DNA of 64,000 bases, from contig JAIVFI010000037.1 of assembly GCA_025558095.1 (NCBI GenBank), forward strand, positions 372,001-436,000. The letters run 5' to 3'. How positions within the stretch are numbered: position 1 is the first letter of the stretch; every line of letters begins with the position of its first letter. The notes beneath the pieces were generated by a model. That model was not told the origin of the DNA and searched no databases. It saw nothing but the letters and a program-made list of their open reading frames with translations. The stretch comes from Hyaloraphidium curvatum. Taxonomy: Eukaryota; Monoblepharomycota; Hyaloraphidiomycetes; Hyaloraphidiales; Hyaloraphidiaceae. The position numbers and the translations under genes are program-made. Shown here in pieces: positions 50,455-61,276 of the stretch.

Positions 50455-52159
50455 TCAAGAATTACCACCCAGCTCCAGCTTGATCCCCGGCTCCTCCCCG
50501 TCGGTCTCCTCCTCGTCCGCGCCCCTCCCACTCTTCGATGATGCACCCTCGCTGACCGCTCGTTCACCTCCGTCCGCCTCAAGCTCGTCCTCCTCTTCCG
50601 ACTCGGGGAGATCCCGCACGCGCTGGCTGCGGCGTCGGATCCGCGGAACGGCGGGCAGCGAAACCGACATCTCGCTCTCCGACTCCTCTTCCGATTCGTA
50701 GTCCGAGTCCTCCGCGTCCGCAGCACCCCATGCGCCCCTGGATTCGCGTATCAGCACGGCCATCCGGGCCCCGGACGGAAGCGGCCTACCGGTCTTGGCC
50801 GGGGAAGATTTGCGGGAACTGGCCCGCGAGCCAGGCGACGAACTCGTCCTCGTCCTCCTTCGCGATCCAGTGGCCGAGCACGGGGGACCGGTTGTTGTCC
50901 GTGTTCCACTTCTTTCCGAGGTAGACGAACTTCATCGACAGCGCCCGGTCCTTGAGGGCATCCTCGAGCTTGGCGCAGGCCTTGGCCGAGTGCTTGACCT
51001 TGTACGAATCCAGCCGGTCGCGCAGGAGGTCCAGGACCTTGCGGAGGCCGTCCCGCCGCTCGGGACCATCCGGAATCGGGGAAGCTTTGGGAACGGGCTG
51101 TTTGGGTGCAGAACCGGGCGCCGGCGCGTCGCTTGCCCCCGCAAACAGCTGGGGGAACCGGCCCCTTGCTTCAGCGATGTAGTCCTCCTCGTCCTCGTGG
51201 CGGACCGAGGGCCCGTGCTTCCCGCGGCTGCGATTGAACTCCTTCGCGTGCACGACGACTCGGTGCGCCTGCTGGCGGTTCGTGTTGTAGTTGAGCAGCT
51301 CCAGCGCCGCCTCCTTCTGCCCCTGCTCGTTCCACGCCAGGCTCCCCAGGTACCGCTTGAGCAGATGGATGGACGACGTCGAAATCTCCACCTCGTCCGA
51401 GCTTTCGCCATCATCGCGGACCCTCGCGCTCGTCCCGTTCCGGAGCGACCTCCGCTGGGCTCCCGAGTCGTCCTCGTGGCTGCTCTCGTCCTCCCGCCGG
51501 CCCGCCGCGGGCGACGTGGCCTGGCTCGCCCTGAAGCCGGGCACGCCCCGCGGTCCGCACAGGTAGGAAACGTAGTCCTTCTCGTGGCTCCGGGGGACGG
51601 TGAAGACGGCGCGGGTCTTGATGCCGGGGACCGCCCTCGCGAAGTACACGAGGTCGTCGCCGGCGTACGCGGGGAACTTTTCCTGCAGGTAGCGCTTCGT
51701 AGCGTTGCGAATCGGCTGCCTCTGCTGCGCCCACGCCCGCTTGAAGGGCACCGGGAAGTCCTCGGCCGCCATCAGCAGGGTCCGGTGGTAGACCAGCGGG
51801 CCGAGGCTCGGCAGGCTCCCCTTTGGCCCGCCCTCGACCTCGGCGAGGGGCCCCGACTCGGACTCCGAGTCATCGTCGTCGTCCGGCGACGGCTCCCGCT
51901 GCCGGCCGCGCTTGACGGGCGTCGCGGGCTTCGCGGGCTCCGACGCGCGCCGCTTGGCCTGCGGCGCGGGCGCGCGGTCGCCGGCCTCCTCCGCGTCGCG
52001 CTGCTTCGGCGCGGCGCCCGACAGCCGCCCGGCGGCCCACGCCTTCACGGCGAACCGCATCACCTCCTCGTCCTCGTCCGTCGGCTTCGCGGGCAGCGGC
52101 TTCGTGCCCAGCTTGTACTGGAACCAGTCCCCGATGAACGACGGCACGTCGTCGCCCAT
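50455..52159 (-). CDS. Acidic/basic unknown nuclear-type protein, 550 aa
   Basis: Exons 50790-52159 and 50455-50737, intron 52 bp (GTAGGC...CCAG), 1,653 nt. ATG at 52159 (MGDDVPSFIGDWFQYKLG). There are three similar compact segments: DEDEEVMRFAVKAWAAGRL; DYIAEARGRFPQLFAG; DEDEFVAWLAGQFPQIFPG. Between them lie basic NLS-like stretches (KRRASEPAKPATPVKRGRQR) and acidic runs (DDDDDSESESG). The tail is strongly acidic (DYESEEESESE, SEEEDELEADGGE) with RRRSQRV. Composition suggests a chromatin or transcription-associated protein. No known domain recognised. Confidence 0.7.
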
Positions 52160-52902
52160 CTTGCTCCGCGTCGCTTGAGTCGCGAATAGGTGTCGGCACT
52201 GGGACAGCGCGTTCCGTCGGGGTCTTGTTTGGTTCGCCGCCCCAGATGCATCTGCCTTGGAGACTTCCGGAATCTTCCTGAGCTCATCGCCGATATTAAC
52301 AGGAATCCTTTATCTGCCTGTCTGAAATCTCTGTGAAAGTCATCCTGGGGGAGAATAGATCAACGGCAGCTTCTGGACTTTCTAGTCCGCTTCCCACTTT
52401 CCTATGCGAATGTGTTCGTCGGTGAGGCCCGCCCTAGGGGGTTCAAAGAGAGGTTGACGCTACTCGCGGACAGTTTTGTAGAGGGTACCTAGGAGGAACC
52501 GCTGCAAGGCATGATTGGAGCGCAAAGACGGTGGCTGGATCATCGGGGCGGGACGGCACCCGGAAGGGCTCGCAACTGAGGGACCGAACATTTATCTCAT
52601 TCAGACAGAAGAAGAATCCAAAAAAATACTAAGTTTTTGGATTTGTCTCGTGGGGACAAAAAACAAGATTGAATCAAAGGCCCAAGAAACTGGAACCCCC
52701 AGGAAACACACCATTCGACGTGACAGACAGACAAAATGAAATGACGCGGTTTAGGTGTTGATGAGCGGACATGGAATCTGGACGTTGCTTGCTTGGCCTT
52801 CGCGGTTTGTGAAGTTGCCCGCCGCCAGGCGAAATTTCGTGGCGGGCCCGGCCCCGGCGGTGGCAAAGCAACCTCCGCGAGTCTCCGTCTCCCAGACACG
52901 AA
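52160..52902. other. Intergenic, two divergent promoters
   Basis: A lower-GC stretch between two divergent genes, with AT-rich parts near 52290-52400 and 52600-52640 and no coding signal. It probably holds both promoters and untranslated leaders. Confidence 0.5.
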
Positions 52903-55416
52903 ATGGCAGCTACGTACCACCCGCTTCACCGAGCCTTCAAAGACGACCCATGGCGGTTCGACTTTGACCCCAAGGAGGTGCGGGAGGCGTTTGTGCGCGG
53001 GCAGCAGCGCGTTTACGCCACCGCTCGGGGTCAACCTCGCCTCCCTCGCCCCCCCTCCGACGGCCTCCCAACACGACAGCTCCTCGAAAAGTACCGAGCC
53101 GAAAGGGACCGGCGCATACGGACGGACTTTGCAGAGCAGTTCATTACAATCGGCGAAGGCAAGGGCGCCAAGTACGCGGATTGGCTCGTCGACCCATGGG
53201 TCCAGCGCGTGGAGCGGCCGGCGCTGGACATCCAGACGACCGTGCTCATCGTGGGCGGCGGGTTCTCGGGCATCCAGGTGGCGGGGAACCTCAAGAAGGC
53301 GGGTATCACGGACTTCAAGATCATGGACAGGGCTGGGGACTTTGGAGGGACGTGGTATTGGTGCGTAGGATGAGGAGCGAAGAAGGCAAAGGCTGGACTG
53401 AACGACGGAGGTCGCTCGATTCAGGAACCGTTACCCCGGCGCGGCTTGCGACAGCGAGGCCTACGGATACCTGCCCCTCCTCGAAGAAATGCAGTACATG
53501 CCGACAGCCAAGTACGTAACGGGCACAGAGGTGGGAACATAATGGCGTCCTCTGGCGTCTGCTGACATCCAGAACGTCCACCAGATCCTCCAGCACTGCT
53601 GGCGCATGGCCAAGCAGTTCGGCATCTACGAAAACGCGCTGTTCCACACCGCGGCCAAGGAGTTCGTGTGGGACGAGGCCGCGAGCGTGTGGCGGGCGAC
53701 GACGGACCGGGGGGACAAGATCACAACGAGGTTCCTGATCACCTGCGGAGGGCCGCTGGCGCACCCGCACCTGCCCGACGTTCCAGGGATCGACACTTTC
53801 AAGGGAGACGAGTGGCACACCTGTGGGTTTGTGGTGCGGCGAGAAGTCGGCCGGCAAGGCTGACGTGCCACAGCCCGCTGGAACTACGCCAAATCCGGCG
53901 GCGACCCGCTCAAGCTCGACTTCAACATGACCAAGCTCAAGGACAAGCGCGTGGGGATCATCGGGACCGGTGCTACCGCCATCCAATGCGTGTCCTTCCT
54001 CGGCGAGAGCTCCGGCAAGCTCTACGTGTTCCAGCGGACCCCTTCCGCGGTGGACGTGCGCGACAACAAGCCGACTGATCCCAAGTGGTGGGCGTCGCTC
54101 CCCAAGGGCTGGCAGGCGGAGCGGGACCGCAACTTCCACCGCAACGCCGCCGGCGCGGACATCTCCGTGGACCTCGACGACGGCTTCTCGCTCTCGCTGG
54201 CGGCGTTGGGCGAGCTCCAGCGACGGCAGATCCGGTTCGGGGAAGGGAAGCAGTACGGCATGGCCGAGCTGCGGCAGCTCGCCGATCTGAAGCTCATGGA
54301 GAGCATCCGGCGGCGTGTTGACGAGGTGGTCAAGGACAAGAAGACGGCGGAGCTGCTGAAGCCTTACTACAACCTGCGAGTACCCGCCCGTTGTTTCGCC
54401 CGACGTCGTGCTGATCGATCGCCCCGCGCTCCGTCAGGTTCTGCAAGAGGCCCGCGTATTCCGACACTTACCTCCCGACCTTCAACCGGCCCAACGTCGA
54501 GCTCGTGGACTGCTCTTCGGCGAAGGGCATCGAGCGGATCACGCCCACCGGCGTGGTCGTCGCGGGGAAGGAGTACCCGTTGGACGTCATAATCTGGTCG
54601 ACCGTGGGTGCCGCGCTGGGATTGTGCAGGACGCCGGTGACGTTCCGTCCGCCAGGGATTCACCGCCCCTATTGCCGATTACGTCGACTACAGAATTCTC
54701 GGGAAAGACGGCCTGACCAAGCGGGAGAAGTGGGACAAGCAGGGCGGGATGGCGACCCTGTACGGCATCTGCACCAACGGTTTCCCGAACGCCGTGGGTT
54801 TCGGAGCCGCGTAGCCTTTTGAGGGAGGCCTAGCTGAACTTTTCCTCCCCGCACCATCAGTTCAACTTTGGTTCCTACCAGGCCGGCGCCAGCGTCAACT
54901 TCCCTTCGGCGCTCAACGTGGTGGGTTCGGCAACGGTCGGTTTCGTGGATGCTGCTGACGGAGCCCAAGATCGGCGTCTGGATCACGCACGTCGTCTCCG
55001 AGGCCGTCAAGCGCGGGATCCAGGTACTGGAGGTTACGAGGGATGCCGAGGAGGAATGGGTGAAGGAGGTGATAAAGAGGTCGCGGCGCGACGTGACCTA
55101 CTTCGAGAACTGCACGTGGGTGGATCGCAGGCCGCCTCGTTGCCGCTCACTGAGGCTTCCTTCGTGCACGCTGCTCTCGACAGCCCTGGTTACTGTGAGT
55201 AGCTGCCGTCGTCGTATCCCAGACAGCGGACTCACGTCGTCCGCAGATAATCGCGAAGGCTTCGTGACCACCAAGACCACGCCGAGCCAGAGCCGCGAGG
55301 TGACCTACGGGGGCAGCCCGCTGCGGTACAAACGGGAGCTGGAGCAGTACGCTGCCAAGAACGACCTCGCAGGGTTCACGATCAAGTATCTGCCCGGTCG
55401 CGCGCCGAAGTTGTGA
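52903..55416 (+). CDS. Baeyer-Villiger-type flavin monooxygenase, 662 aa
   Basis: Ten exons: 52903-53360, 53425-53515, 53573-53822, 53874-54379, 54448-54603, 54656-54793, 54861-54917, 54964-55115, 55184-55194 (11 nt), 55247-55416; 1,989 nt with every junction in phase. First Rossmann motif GGGFSG (about 118-123), [14 protein letters not shown] (substrate/FAD region), BVMO fingerprint [11 protein letters not shown] (FxGxxxHxxxW), second Rossmann motif GTGATA, then [29 protein letters not shown], and a C-terminus with TPGYYNREGF. It uses NADPH, FAD and O2 to oxidise ketones to esters or lactones. No signal peptide. The fingerprint itself is split by intron 3. Confidence 0.92.
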
Positions 55417-55693
55417 GTGCTGAGGATGCGGCATTGGATGTGTAAACTTCAAGGGTCAGAGATACAACACATGCACGAGAAGAGACTAGCCACATCGCTC
55501 AGCGCTCCAGCTTCATCCCCGATTCCTCCCCGTCGCTCCACGCTTGTTCTCGTCCGTCGCACACTCGGACACATCACTTGCGCCTTGGACGATAATCGGA
55601 AGACACGGACAGCTTGAGCAAATGCCATGAAACCTGCCACATACAGCGCCAGCCCGCCTGCCTTCGCCTCTGGGCTCCCGCTTGGCTCCGTCG

Positions 55694-57421
55694 TCAATCC
55701 AGCCCCCTCAGCGCCTCCAGCGGCAGCACCAAGCCTCTCACCCCCTCCGCCTTCCCCGGCAGATCCGCCATCGACACCACCACGCCCCTCCTCGCCCGCG
55801 GGTCCAGCGCGTCGCGCCACCCGCACCCCCGCCCGGGGCGGAGGTACGCTTCGTACCCCGGCCCCTGCGAAAGCACGGCGACGCGGAAGGGGAGCGGGGC
55901 ATCGCCGCCGTCGCGGGGGGGCAGGTCCGTTTCCGCCAGCCCGGCAAGGAGGGTCAGGTTGCCCCCGCAGGCCTGCCACCTCCCGAACGCGATCCCCCGT
56001 TTGCCCGATCCGCGCGCGGCGAGCTCCCCGCGCAGCCGCGGGAACAGCGCGTTGGAAGCGGGGAGGAAGCCGGGGGGGAGCCAGAACACCGCCGCGCCTC
56101 TGGGCACCGCCCGCGGGGGGAGCGGGTGCTCCGCGTCGGCGGGGGAGGGGCGGAAGAGGAGGACGGTGGAGTTGAGGAGGTGGGAGGAGGAGAGGAGGGC
56201 GGCGGCGGGGGTGGCCTCGAAGCCCGGGGGGGCGGCGAGGTGCACGGTGAGGAGGGGGTGCCGCAGCGCGAGGGCAAAGATGGTGGCGAGGGCGTCGTCG
56301 GCGTCCGCTTGCGAGAGGGAGGGCATGCGGACGACAAAGTGCAGCCCGAGGCCGGAGAAGTAGCGCGCGACGCGGGCGGGCCACCTCTCCCGCATCCTCC
56401 GGGCGTGCCACGCGGCGGGGCTGCCCATGCTCCACAAACCCCCGTCAACGGCGTCCAAAGCGTCCTCCACCACCTTGGACACCTGGTCCGGCACGGTGAA
56501 GTCCACCCTGAACGCCGGCGGAACGGGGACGTCCTCCCCGAAGCCGACGCCCTGCACGGGGGAAGAGGGGACTATCGAGACCGCGCCGAGCAGGGCGGCC
56601 TGCAGGGGGCCGGGCGGGAAGTTGGGGAAGGAGAAGTGGAGGTAGGCTTTGGCGGCGGCGTAGAGGCACGGCAAAGCCGCGTTGTCCCCCGCGCTGGGAG
56701 GGACCAGCACGCGCACCTCGACGCCCGATTTGCGGAGCGCGCGCAGGGGTTTCTCGTAGTTGTTGGGAAAGTCCTTGAGCGCCGCCGCGGTGGCGCCGTC
56801 CACGAGCACCAGGTCCCTCTTTTCAGGGCAGCGCCCGCCGCACTCCGGCACCTCGGCGCCGGCCCTGCACCGCTCCGCGACGGAGTGGAAAGCGTCCGGG
56901 AGCGGCGCGGCCAGGCCGCCGGGGAGCACGGCGCCGAGCTGCGCGGTGATCCGGCGGGTCGGGGCGAGCGGCAACGCCCAGCCGCGCAGGGCGGCCGAAA
57001 CGGGCTCCGGGGCGGCGGGCAGGGCGAGCACGGGGACGATAATCCGCACCCCTGTGGCATGCAGCCCTTTGAGCTCTGAGAGCAGCGCCGCGTCGGAGAG
57101 CGCCGAGTGCGGCGCGACGGCGGCGTCGCCGGGTTCCGCGTCCCGCGCCCACGCGTCGCCCGGCTGCCCCGCCGCCGGGCCGACCAACTTCGCGCTGAAT
57201 CCCGCGGTCGACAGCGCGGAGTGCCACGCCGCGAGCTCGCCCGCCGACGCCGCGTCCGGGCGCAAATAGACGGTCGCGTTCCACGGCGCCGCGGGGCCCG
57301 AGGGCGGGGAGGCGGCGGCGGGCGACGCGTCCCGCGGCCACAAAATGAAGGCCGCCGCAAGGACGACAAGCACATAGACGGTGCGGCGCCGCAGCCGGAA
57401 CGGCATCCGCAGGCCCGCCAT
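55694..57421 (-). CDS. Type II membrane protein, glycosyltransferase-like, 575 aa
   Basis: Single exon from ATG 57421. Short basic cytosolic start (MPFRLRRR), one membrane anchor (TVYVLVVLAAAFILW), then a long lumenal Pro/Ala-rich domain with NATV and NSTV glycosylation sites and several Cys (CRAGAEVPECGGRCPEK). The block LPCLYAAAKAYLHFSFPNFP, GPLQAALLGAVSIVPSSPVQ resembles the C-terminal part of GT-B-type glycosyltransferases where the donor site lies. Golgi localisation is inferred from topology. The family is not firmly identified. Convergent with the monooxygenase. Confidence 0.65.
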   Translation of the reverse strand: MAGLRMPFRLRRRTVYVLVVLAAAFILWPRDASPAAASPPSGPAAPWNATVYLRPDAASAGELAAWHSALSTAGFSAKLVGPAAGQPGDAWARDAEPGDAAVAPHSALSDAALLSELKGLHATGVRIIVPVLALPAAPEPVSAALRGWALPLAPTRRITAQLGAVLPGGLAAPLPDAFHSVAERCRAGAEVPECGGRCPEKRDLVLVDGATAAALKDFPNNYEKPLRALRKSGVEVRVLVPPSAGDNAALPCLYAAAKAYLHFSFPNFPPGPLQAALLGAVSIVPSSPVQGVGFGEDVPVPPAFRVDFTVPDQVSKVVEDALDAVDGGLWSMGSPAAWHARRMRERWPARVARYFSGLGLHFVVRMPSLSQADADDALATIFALALRHPLLTVHLAAPPGFEATPAAALLSSSHLLNSTVLLFRPSPADAEHPLPPRAVPRGAAVFWLPPGFLPASNALFPRLRGELAARGSGKRGIAFGRWQACGGNLTLLAGLAETDLPPRDGGDAPLPFRVAVLSQGPGYEAYLRPGRGCGWRDALDPRARRGVVVSMADLPGKAEGVRGLVLPLEALRGLD

Positions 57422-57748
57422 GGGGCGGACTCGCGGGCTCTGAGACGCCCAATTCGGGCGCTGAACAACTGGTCCGGCGGCGACCGGGGAGCCTTATTGT
57501 GTCTCTATTCTGCATCCACTGCCGACATTCTATCCTACCCGTCGGGCACGAACGTGTTTGCCGGCCGTGGCGGTTGCCGTCTACGGAGGAGGTCCAAGCC
57601 GCCATGGAACCGCACCAACTCATGCATGGAACCGCTGCAGCCCCGCCACTGCAGACCCAGTTCCACCTCTCCGCTCGCTCTACGCGCCGCTTGCTCCGCC
57701 CCGTCGAGAGAGGGGTCTTTTTCCGAGCGGACCGCTGGTGGTCGCAAG

Positions 57749-57811
57749 AGCTCCCGCGGGCTGAGCAGCTCCCAGCCCGCGGGAGCTCTTTGCAACCAGC
57801 CCGCGGGAGCT
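57749..57811 (+). promoter_or_regulatory. Three palindromic CCCGCGGG elements
   Basis: A 14-bp element occurs three times: AGCTCCCGCGGGCT (57749-57762, inverted) and AGCCCGCGGGAGCT (57774-57787 and 57798-57811). Starts are 25 and 24 bp apart. The array ends 15 bp before a TATA-like box and about 70 bp before the start codon at 57879, so it is probably a set of upstream activator sites. CCG/CGG half-sites fit a Zn2Cys6-class regulator. Confidence 0.65.
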
Positions 57812-57825
57812 TCTAGCACAGCGGG

Positions 57826-57830
57826 TATAA
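57826..57830 (+). promoter_or_regulatory. TATA-like box
   Basis: GGGTATAAGAA lies 49-53 bp upstream of the ATG at 57879 and 15 bp downstream of the last palindromic element, a plausible core promoter position. Confidence 0.5.
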
Positions 57831-57878
57831 GAATGGCGGGCTCCCAGGGTGGCCGGCAGACCTGCGCACCCCGCGAAC

Positions 57879-59801
57879 ATGGCCACCTCCGCCTGCCTCG
57901 ACGTGCTCTCCAACATCTTCGTCGACAACGCGCTCGACCTGCCGACGCAATACGCCGCGCGCATGGTCAACCGACAATGGGGCACTGCAGCTGCCCACGC
58001 TATCGTGCGGCGGGCGAAGTATCTGCTCCGGGAGGACATGCCGGGGCAGGAATGGTCGCCCTCTCCGACGGCCGCGTCGGCCTCCCGCCCGCAGCGCTCG
58101 GCCGGCTCCTGGGCCTGGCCGGGATCAGACCCAACGAGGTCTCCGCCTTCGACGTGCTCGTCTCCTTCCGCGGGGAAGACCAGGGCCGGCTACTGCGCGG
58201 CTGGAAGGCGACGCGGCCGGAGCTGCAGAAACTGCTGCCCCGAATCCATGCCGAGCTGGTGAAGCAACGCGAGGACGAGGGCCGCTCGGATGACGGCAGC
58301 GAGGAGGGCGCGTCGGATCATGACGATGCCTTGGACCAATTCGAGTCCCTCCTCGCCGCCGTGGCTGGCTGCGGTCTCTCCCCGGATCTCGCATCCCGCG
58401 CCGTCCTCGCCTCCTCCCTCCCCGTCTACCTCAAGGTCAAGCTGGTATGCCGCCTCCTCTCGCAGGATCCTGCCGGATGGGAGGCCACCCGCGTGGCCTT
58501 CGAGATCGGATCGCAGCTGCGTGCGGCAGGCTGCCCGGGTCTGCCCGCGGACGCGGCCGGGTTCGCAGGAGCCTTCCTCAGCGAGCTGCAGTTCGATCCC
58601 GACCACCTCGCCGCTGTGTTCGCCGGAGTTCCTCAGCTGGACTGGAGCGCCAGGGGCCGCGTGGCGGGGGAGCTTGCGTTCTCGGCCGGCTGGCCCGCGC
58701 GCGCGGCGTTGCTCGCGGGTGTCCTGCGCGGGCTGTTCCTGGAGCACTGCCCCGGCGCAGGAACCAGGGATGCGAGGGCGTTCTGGATGGGGTTCGGCCC
58801 CGTGGATCATCGCAGCTTTCACGATGGCGCCCTGTTCTTCGACCCCGAGCCGTGGCCGGCGGACGCGCGGCTGCAGGCGGCGGACTTCCTCGGATCCGAA
58901 CTCGACGAGCCCTTTTTCGAGCAGCGGCTGCTCCGCACCTTGCTGCACCGCGACAGCCTCGACGCCGCCCGGTTCGCGCGCTTTGTGCACTCCTGCCCCG
59001 CCGGCACGCAGGATGCCTTCCGCGCCTGCGTAGTCGATTTGCTGGTGGCCGTCGCTGCCTACCCGGCCTGCCTCGAAGAGCATGGCCGCAGGATCCGGGA
59101 TCTCGTCGCCGCCTTTGCCTCCCTCGACCGTGCGATTCCCGTCGAGCTCGCTGGCCGCGCTGTGCGGACCATCGCGACGGAGGACACGCTCCGGATCCGG
59201 TGCCTTGCCCAGGGCTTGGGGGAGCTCAACCGGATTCGGGGCGAAACCCCCGCATCGGATGCGGTGCATCACGTGCTCTCCCTTGCCCTCGGCGACACAG
59301 GGGACCGCTCGCTTCCCTTTGACCGTGCCGCCACGCTGCTTGTCTCGCACTGCGCATTGGGCCTGTTCCACCACCGCGCCTCGCAGGTCCTCCTCGTGCT
59401 CCTGGACGCATGCACGGCCGGCCGCACCCGCGCGGAGCTCCTCGGGCCCCTTGCTTCGGCGATCGGCGCGCAGCCCGGCGCCGCATCCGCGCGCAGCTCT
59501 GTTCGGTTTCGTCCACGGCGCTACCCGCACCCCCGCTACCGTTGCTGCCGCGGGCTTCCCCGCAGGCGCCGCCTTCGACGGGGCAGGCGACATGCTGCGC
59601 TGCCCCGTCTCCCGGGGGGACCTGCTCTTCTTCCTCGCCGGGTTCGCCCGCGCGCTCGGGGCGGCGGTCGACATGCGTGCGGCGGGGGATGCGCTACTCG
59701 GGAAGGGTTGGGAGGTGGCGGCGGACTCGGAGCCGGAGGGTTGGCAGAAGGCGCGGCTGCTCGGTGCGTGGGTGCCGGTGGCAGGTACCTTTCGCCGGTG
59801 A
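57879..59801 (+). pseudogene. F-box-like N-terminus, helical protein with two frame breaks
   Basis: ATG at 57879: CLDVLSNIFVDNALDLPTQY, AARMVNRQWGTAAAHAI (F-box-like: L.VLSNIF...D...VNRQW). Coding leaves this frame at about 58035-58055 and continues in another (GMVALSDGRVGLPPAALGRL, DALDQFESLLAAVAGCGLS, VYLKVKLVCRLLSQDPAGWE), then shifts again at about 59490-59505 (ALFGFVHGATRTPATVA, DLLFFLAGFARALG) to a stop at 59801. Neither break has GT/AG signals. Together they encode about 640 residues of helical sequence with no named domain. Either a young pseudogene or two sequencing errors. Confidence 0.55.
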
Positions 59802-59995
59802 TGGTGGGAGGGGAGGAAAGGACGTGTGATGGTATCGCCAGAGGCGTTGGCGCGTGCAAGGCATACAAAAATTCCGTGTTCCAGACTTCTAGAAGACGTA
59901 AGTGTCATTTGTACACTATTTTAGAGCCTCGCCTTGACGCTGTTCTGCCCCGCCATTGCCGCCTCTCACCCTCTGACGCCAGATCCTCCCTCAGC

Positions 59996-60130
59996 AGCCA
60001 CGTGTACCCCTCCGGATGGTTCGTCAAGGAGGAGGTGGCGTACCTGATGGCCTACCTGGCGTTGGACGAGAGCAGCATCACGACGGGGTCGGAGCACTTC
60101 CTCGACGGGGGTTTCTTGGTGCGTCGGCGC
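59996..60130 (+). pseudogene. Orphan C-terminal exon of an SDR
   Basis: After an apparent acceptor (CCTCCCTCAG) a frame reads VYPSGWFVKEEVAYLMAYLA, LDESSITTGSEHFLDGGFLV, the end of a classical SDR (EEVA...YLASDESS..TGS...DGGF). The upstream exons with TGxxxGxG and YxxxK are absent; 200 bp upstream is the end of an unrelated gene. Recorded as a fragment. Confidence 0.6.
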
Positions 60131-60368
60131 TCGCAGTACGGAGTTATTGCTCACGGATTGCGAAGTCGGTTGCAGAGTACGGCGCAAACCCGTTCAAGAT
60201 CTAAGTCGGGTCAGGGGCATGGGACGATTATAGGTGCTCCGTTGGGAAAAGCCTCTCTATGGCTTCAGGGGTTGGCAGAAAGGCCCCGTCAGGCACTGCG
60301 CCGCCGTCCGTCCGGTTTGGGCGCCGCCTTCATCGCCGTCCGCCTCCCCTCCCGTGCCACCGCGGAGC

Positions 60369-61276
60369 CTACAGCCTCGCTTCGACGCGCCCGCCCGCCG
60401 CGCCGTCAAGCGCCGCCAGCACCTCCTCGAAGGGCGCAAAAGGCCCGGCCAGGTCCTCGGACCAGCCGTACACCGCCTTGCCGGTGCGGTCGAGGACCAG
60501 CACGCCGCCGACGGGGACGGTTTCGCCGCCGAAGGTCTGCAGCTTGGGCGCGCCGCCGCCGAGCGCCGAGTAGATTGCTGGGAGACGTTTCCCGGTCAGC
60601 CTTCCACGAGCCTCAAATTGGCGAAGCAACCACGAACCGAGATCGGCGTCCACGAACACCGCCCCCCCGAACGCCTCGGCGTACCGCGCCAGCCCTTTAG
60701 GGTCCCCCGCGTCGTCCGGGTGGACCACCGCCGCCATCCCGAACCCCCTGTCCCCCACCGCCCGCCTCAACCCCGCCCACATCCCCGCCTGCTCCCGGGC
60801 CACGTACCCGCACGGCTCGGTGGCCGCTACAAAGACGGCCGGGAGCGCCGAGGAGAGGGAGACGTGCGGGCCGCCGGCGGCCGGGATCAGCCGCGCCGAG
60901 GCGGGGAGGGCGGAGGGGGGCGGGGCCCAGGGGGCGGCGGGCTCAAGGAGGCAGGTGTCGACTCAGACCATCTTCGAGTGGAATCGGAGGAGGTGTTCGC
61001 CCGGAGAACTTCCCCGAGGGCCGAGCAAGGGGTTTCGCGGGCACTTATGCTTCGTGCAGTGCGCCGATGCGCCTGAAACAGTCCGCCCCAACAGCAGACG
61101 GTGCCACGCCGTTACGCCGGCGTCGACTAGGGGGAGATCCGCAAACTCCCAGGAGCAGGGGAACGTACCGGCGCGCCTCGGCAGCCCGACCTCGGCGGCG
61201 GCGACCCCGTAGACCAAGACCCCAGACCCGGACCACGCGAGAGGGTACTAACCTGTTGAGCGTTGCCGTTGTTCAT
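60369..61276 (-). CDS. Peroxiredoxin-like (AhpC/TSA-2, PRXL2-type) gene with in-frame TGA
   Basis: The main body, 60369 to about 60960, reads HVSLSSALPAVFVAATEPCG, YVAREQAGMWAGLRRAV, FGMAAVVHPDDAGDPKG, VFVDADLGSWLLRQFEARG, PVGGVLVLDRTGKAVYGW: a thioredoxin-fold AhpC/TSA-2 protein, with CGYV where many relatives have CxxC, so at most one active-site Cys. Upstream in the same frame is TGA at 60963-60965, preceded by another open stretch. A short exon MNNGNAQQ (61253-61276) with a GTTAGT donor could be the start. Either an intron removes the TGA or the gene is broken. Confidence 0.5.

Noticed and set aside
57107-60700. 1,197-codon plus-strand frame
   Set aside because: It covers promoter, one gene's second frame, an SDR fragment and antisense of another gene; openness is due to composition.
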